Below are positions 61,120 to 64,000 of a stretch of 64,000 nt of DNA, piece by piece. The stretch's first letter is position 1. Every line of letters starts with the position of its first letter. A program made the translations under genes and the position numbers. The stretch is from Lachnospiraceae bacterium. GTDB taxonomy: Bacteria > Bacillota > Clostridia > Lachnospirales > Lachnospiraceae. The stretch lies in assembly GCA_017463255.1 (NCBI GenBank), contig JAFTPP010000002.1:124001-188000 (forward strand), written 5' to 3'. The notes under the pieces are model-generated. The model worked only from the letters and a program-made list of their open reading frames with translations, was not told the origin of the DNA and did no database searches.

Positions 61120-62520
61120 TTAACATTTTTCTTCTTTTTTCTTCGCAAAATACTCTTTCACTAATCTTGCCACCGTACCTGATAACAGGAATACACCGAT
61201 TAAGTTAGGAATCGCCATTAAGCCGTTGCAGGTATCGGAAATGCCCCATACAAGGCCTAAATCCATAGTTGCTCCTACAATTGCCACAAGGGAGTACACT
61301 ACCATAAATGGCTTTACAACCTTAGACGAGAACAAGAATTCAATACAACGTGCTCCGTAAAGTCCCCATCCGATAATAGTTGAAAAAGCAAAGCAACACA
61401 TAGCCACTGCGGTAAAAATAGAAACCCAGTTTCCATATGTGGAAGTAAATCCAAGAATAGTTAATTCTGCACCTGCTGCCTCACCAAAGGTAACGGGCAC
61501 GCCACTGCAAAGAATAACAAGTGCTGTTAATGTACAAATAATAATCGTATCTGCAAACACTTCAAAGATTCCGAAGAATCCCTGTTTGACAGGTTCATTG
61601 GTATCAGCACATGCATGGGCAATGGAGCCTGTACCAAGGCCTGCTTCATTCGAAAAGATTCCTCTTGATACTCCTTTTGTCATACTGGTAAAAAAGCTGC
61701 CTACCACACCGCCGGTTACTGCTGACGGATTAAATGCTCCGTGGATAATATTTTTAAATACGCCCGGCACATGATCTGCATTTAAGACTACTACTCCAAT
61801 TGCCAGAATAATATATAAAACTGCCATAAAAGGAACCAGCTTTTCTGAAACCTTCCCGATTCTCTTCACACCACCAAGTAATACACATCCCACCAATAAC
61901 ATAATGATAATACCGATTACGATATTACTGGTAGATACACTTGATTCCGGAATAATATTATAATTGGTAAGTGCAGAATTAATAGCTGCCGTAATGGTAT
62001 TCACCTGGGTTGCATTACCGGTACCGAATACGGTAAACACGCCGAATATTGCAAATAACACTGCAAGAAAACGCCATTTCTTACTAAGTCCGTTTTTTAT
62101 ATAGTACATAGGACCGCCCACTAACTCGCCGTCCTTGTTACGTTCTCTAAAGTGTACCGCAAGAATTACTTCCGAAAACTTGGTACACATACCAAGAAAC
62201 GCTGAAATCCACATCCAGAAAACCGCTCCCGGTCCGCCGATTGCAATAGCACCGGCAACACCGGCAATATTTCCGGTTCCTACTGTAGCTGAAAGTGCTG
62301 TACAAACTGCCTGAAACGGTGTAAGTGCTCCTGCTTTTGCTTCTTTTTTCTCAAAAACCTTTCCAACGGTCTGCTTCATTGCCGTAGGAAACTTTCTAAA
62401 CTGAATGAATTTTGTTCTGATACTTAAGAATAATCCCACTCCAATAATACATATCATTGCGGGAACACCCCAGATAAAATTGTTAATTACGGTATTCACC
62501 GATTCTACTGTTTGTAACAT
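61120..62520 (-). CDS. Alanine/glycine:cation symporter (AGCS) family protein
   Basis: 466 aa with about eleven membrane helices. The family signatures are present: GLFLSIRTKFIQFRKF near the start, TALSATVGTGNIAGVAGAIA, GGPGAVFWMWISAFLGM, and GVSRGIFSNEAGLGTGSIAH in the middle. It should import alanine or glycine with sodium. The stop lies about 20 bases from the promoter of the aspS operon, so the two are separate units. Confidence 0.94.
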   Translation of the reverse strand: MLQTVESVNTVINNFIWGVPAMICIIGVGLFLSIRTKFIQFRKFPTAMKQTVGKVFEKKEAKAGALTPFQAVCTALSATVGTGNIAGVAGAIAIGGPGAVFWMWISAFLGMCTKFSEVILAVHFRERNKDGELVGGPMYYIKNGLSKKWRFLAVLFAIFGVFTVFGTGNATQVNTITAAINSALTNYNIIPESSVSTSNIVIGIIIMLLVGCVLLGGVKRIGKVSEKLVPFMAVLYIILAIGVVVLNADHVPGVFKNIIHGAFNPSAVTGGVVGSFFTSMTKGVSRGIFSNEAGLGTGSIAHACADTNEPVKQGFFGIFEVFADTIIICTLTALVILCSGVPVTFGEAAGAELTILGFTSTYGNWVSIFTAVAMCCFAFSTIIGWGLYGARCIEFLFSSKVVKPFMVVYSLVAIVGATMDLGLVWGISDTCNGLMAIPNLIGVFLLSGTVARLVKEYFAKKKEEKC

Positions 62521-62529
62521 ACTTTTCTC

Positions 62530-64000
62530 CTAGTCTTTTTCTATGGCATTTAAAACTTCCTCATACGCCTTAACAAAGCTTTCTTTGGATGCCATAAGTA
62601 TTTTTACGTTTTCTTCTTTGGCAGCGGTTTCAATTTCCTTGGCTGCTTCAGACATTTCCGTAGCACCTATCATAAGGGAAGTACTCTTAATGGCATGTGC
62701 TATAATCTGCAGATTCTTCCAATCCCCTGTTTCGAAGCATTCCTGAATCTGCAATATGTAAGGTCTTCCCTGCTTTTCATATATTTTAAGCATTTCCTTA
62801 TACATGTCTTCATTATGATTACAATAAGCAAGTCCTGCTGCCCAGTCGATTGCAGGCGCAATCACTTCGTTCCCTGCTGTAAAAGACAACTCCATCTGGG
62901 TTGACACTTCCATTTTTTCCTTTGGAAGATGTTTATAAAGAACTTTCTCTAAGACCTCTGCCACAATTGGTTTTGACACATAATCAGCAAACCCTTCGGC
63001 AAGATATTTTTCCTGCATACCGGCAAGTGCATTGGCGGTAAGGACAATAATCTTAACTTCCCTGTTTTTACTTTCTGTATCTTTTCTTAAAAGATGCATG
63101 GTCTCAATTCCATCCGGGTCAGGCATCATATGATCCATAAGAATCAAATCATATTTCTTTTTCCTGCATAATTCAAGGCATTCTTTGCCTCCGCCGGCTG
63201 TATCAATCCTGATACCCGTACGTTTTAACAAAGCCTTAATCACTTCTAAATTCATGTGGTTATCATCCACAACAAGAATTTCTGCTTCTTGGGCAAACAA
63301 GCCCATCTTTTCAGCCTGTATCTTTTCCTTATCCCGTTTATACGCATCCCGGATGTTACCAATTGGAGTCTCATCAATCACTTGTTGGGGAATCACTACG
63401 GTAAAATCAGAACCTTTTCCGTATTCACTCTGAACCTGAATGGTTCCACCCATTAATTCCACCAACTGTCTGGTAATATTTAATCCAAGACCTGTTCCTT
63501 CTATGTAACGGTTTTTCTTTTCCTCTAACCGTGTAAAACTTCCGAATAACCTGTCAATATCCGTTTTTCGGATTCCGATTCCCGTATCCGACACAGACAT
63601 TTTTAATGCAAAGCCTTCTTCTGAACGGATTCCCCTTACGGATAACATAACCGTTCCCTCAAGAGTATATTTCACTGCATTCGACAACAGGTTGTTTAAT
63701 ATCTGACGGATTCTGATTTCGTCTCCCTTTAATACAGACGGAAGGGATTCCTCAATCATCACCTTCATTTTCAGATTCTTACTTTCTGCCTTAAGCCTGA
63801 TTCCCTGTGCTACATCAGAAAGAAGGGTTGACACATGATACTCATTTTCCAAAATATCCATTCTGCCTGCTTCTATCTTGGAAAAGTCCAAAACATCATT
63901 AATCAGTCCTAACAACAACTTGCTGGCATCTTCTACATTTTGGGCATATTCTTTGATAGCATCGTCCCTATTTTCCCGTAAAATCATCTCATTCATACCA
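62530..64000 (-). CDS. Hybrid sensor histidine kinase, partial (HK-receiver-Hpt)
   Basis: The visible part is about 490 aa; the frame is open to the right edge, so the N-terminal input domains and the phospho-acceptor helix are outside the window. Visible in order: end of the DHp (ASKLLLGLINDVLDFSKIEA), the HATPase (IRQILNNLLSNAVKYT, SDTGIGI, GTGLGLNITRQL), a receiver (ILVVDDNHMNLEVIKALLKR, LILMDHMMPDPDG) and a C-terminal Hpt (IAHAIKSTSLMIGA with the phospho His). This is a phosphorelay kinase. It follows no gene in the window. Confidence 0.9.
   Translation of the reverse strand, partial: GMNEMILRENRDDAIKEYAQNVEDASKLLLGLINDVLDFSKIEAGRMDILENEYHVSTLLSDVAQGIRLKAESKNLKMKVMIEESLPSVLKGDEIRIRQILNNLLSNAVKYTLEGTVMLSVRGIRSEEGFALKMSVSDTGIGIRKTDIDRLFGSFTRLEEKKNRYIEGTGLGLNITRQLVELMGGTIQVQSEYGKGSDFTVVIPQQVIDETPIGNIRDAYKRDKEKIQAEKMGLFAQEAEILVVDDNHMNLEVIKALLKRTGIRIDTAGGGKECLELCRKKKYDLILMDHMMPDPDGIETMHLLRKDTESKNREVKIIVLTANALAGMQEKYLAEGFADYVSKPIVAEVLEKVLYKHLPKEKMEVSTQMELSFTAGNEVIAPAIDWAAGLAYCNHNEDMYKEMLKIYEKQGRPYILQIQECFETGDWKNLQIIAHAIKSTSLMIGATEMSEAAKEIETAAKEENVKILMASKESFVKAYEEVLNAIEKD

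Noticed and set aside
60906-61148. 80-codon minus-strand frame upstream of aspS
   Set aside because: It overlaps the T-box leader and its promoter, and the composition is that of a structured RNA.
1-64000. CRISPR arrays, rRNA and tRNA genes
   Set aside because: No regularly spaced direct repeats, no rRNA-like sequence and no cloverleaf with CCA-type end were seen on either strand.

Overview
The window looks like a Lachnospiraceae-type (Clostridia, Firmicutes) chromosome segment. Base composition is low GC, ribosome binding sites are strong AGGAGG types, a T-box controls the aspartyl-tRNA synthetase, and that synthetase is fused to GatC and followed by gatA and gatB. CspA-like S8 peptidase, GH25 lysozyme and LytTR/GHKL regulators are also typical of that family. 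The genus cannot be fixed from the sequence. I found no rRNA, tRNA or CRISPR array. Nearly all genes before 49.3 kb lie on the minus strand.

Layout. (1) 0-4.8 kb, chromosomal backbone: a cut-off gene of uncertain identity, an S8 peptidase, a membrane-anchored GH25 lysozyme and a low-molecular-weight phosphotyrosine phosphatase (LMW-PTP). (2) 4.8-18.7 kb, a probable integrated element bounded by a 30-bp near-perfect direct repeat made from the 5' end of the LMW-PTP gene. It carries a HEPN-domain gene with a partner, an XRE regulator facing a PIN-TM gene, integrase remnants, and an eight-gene LlaJI-like restriction-modification operon. That operon has one m5C and one amino-methyltransferase, a McrB-type AAA motor, a LlaJI nuclease, an HNH protein, a PD-(D/E)XK protein and a LAGLIDADG-like protein, and starts with a small HTH gene behind a clear sigma-A promoter. 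(3) 18.9-24.4 kb, small accessory genes: TM and zinc-ribbon proteins, a stand-alone RNA-polymerase alpha-CTD-like protein behind an Lrp/AsnC regulator, a DEDDh exonuclease, and a broken PAPS-reductase-like gene.

(4) 24.7-35.8 kb, a second insert bracketed by about 195-bp diverged direct repeats. It holds two defence modules. One is a four-gene operon of an unknown 101-aa protein, an m5C methyltransferase, a large protein with an N-terminal Hsp90/MORC-like GHKL ATPase and a C-terminal histidine-kinase-like ATPase, and a receiver-HEPN fusion. It resembles a two-component signalling chain with a ribonuclease-type output and is the best candidate for an undescribed system. The other is HNH, MazG-like, McrB and McrC. 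(5) 35.8-42 kb: metallophosphoesterase, small genes, an ORF6N protein, a degenerate Fic-like protein, a AAA+ ATPase, an XRE regulator and an AAA/DUF1703-type protein. Here an ORF6N coding segment forms a near-perfect palindrome that recurs between genes. (6) 42.3-54.2 kb: a coiled-coil gene pair, a polytopic membrane protein, three secreted paralogues sharing one C-terminal domain, and a divergent LytTR regulator with a very large sensor kinase.

(7) 54.2-64 kb, backbone: Na/Pi cotransporter with PhoU domain, gatB, a gatA whose catalytic serines are missing, the aspS-gatC fusion with T-box, an AGCS amino-acid symporter and a cut-off hybrid histidine kinase. Where a start differs from the longest reading frame, I chose it from the ribosome binding site.
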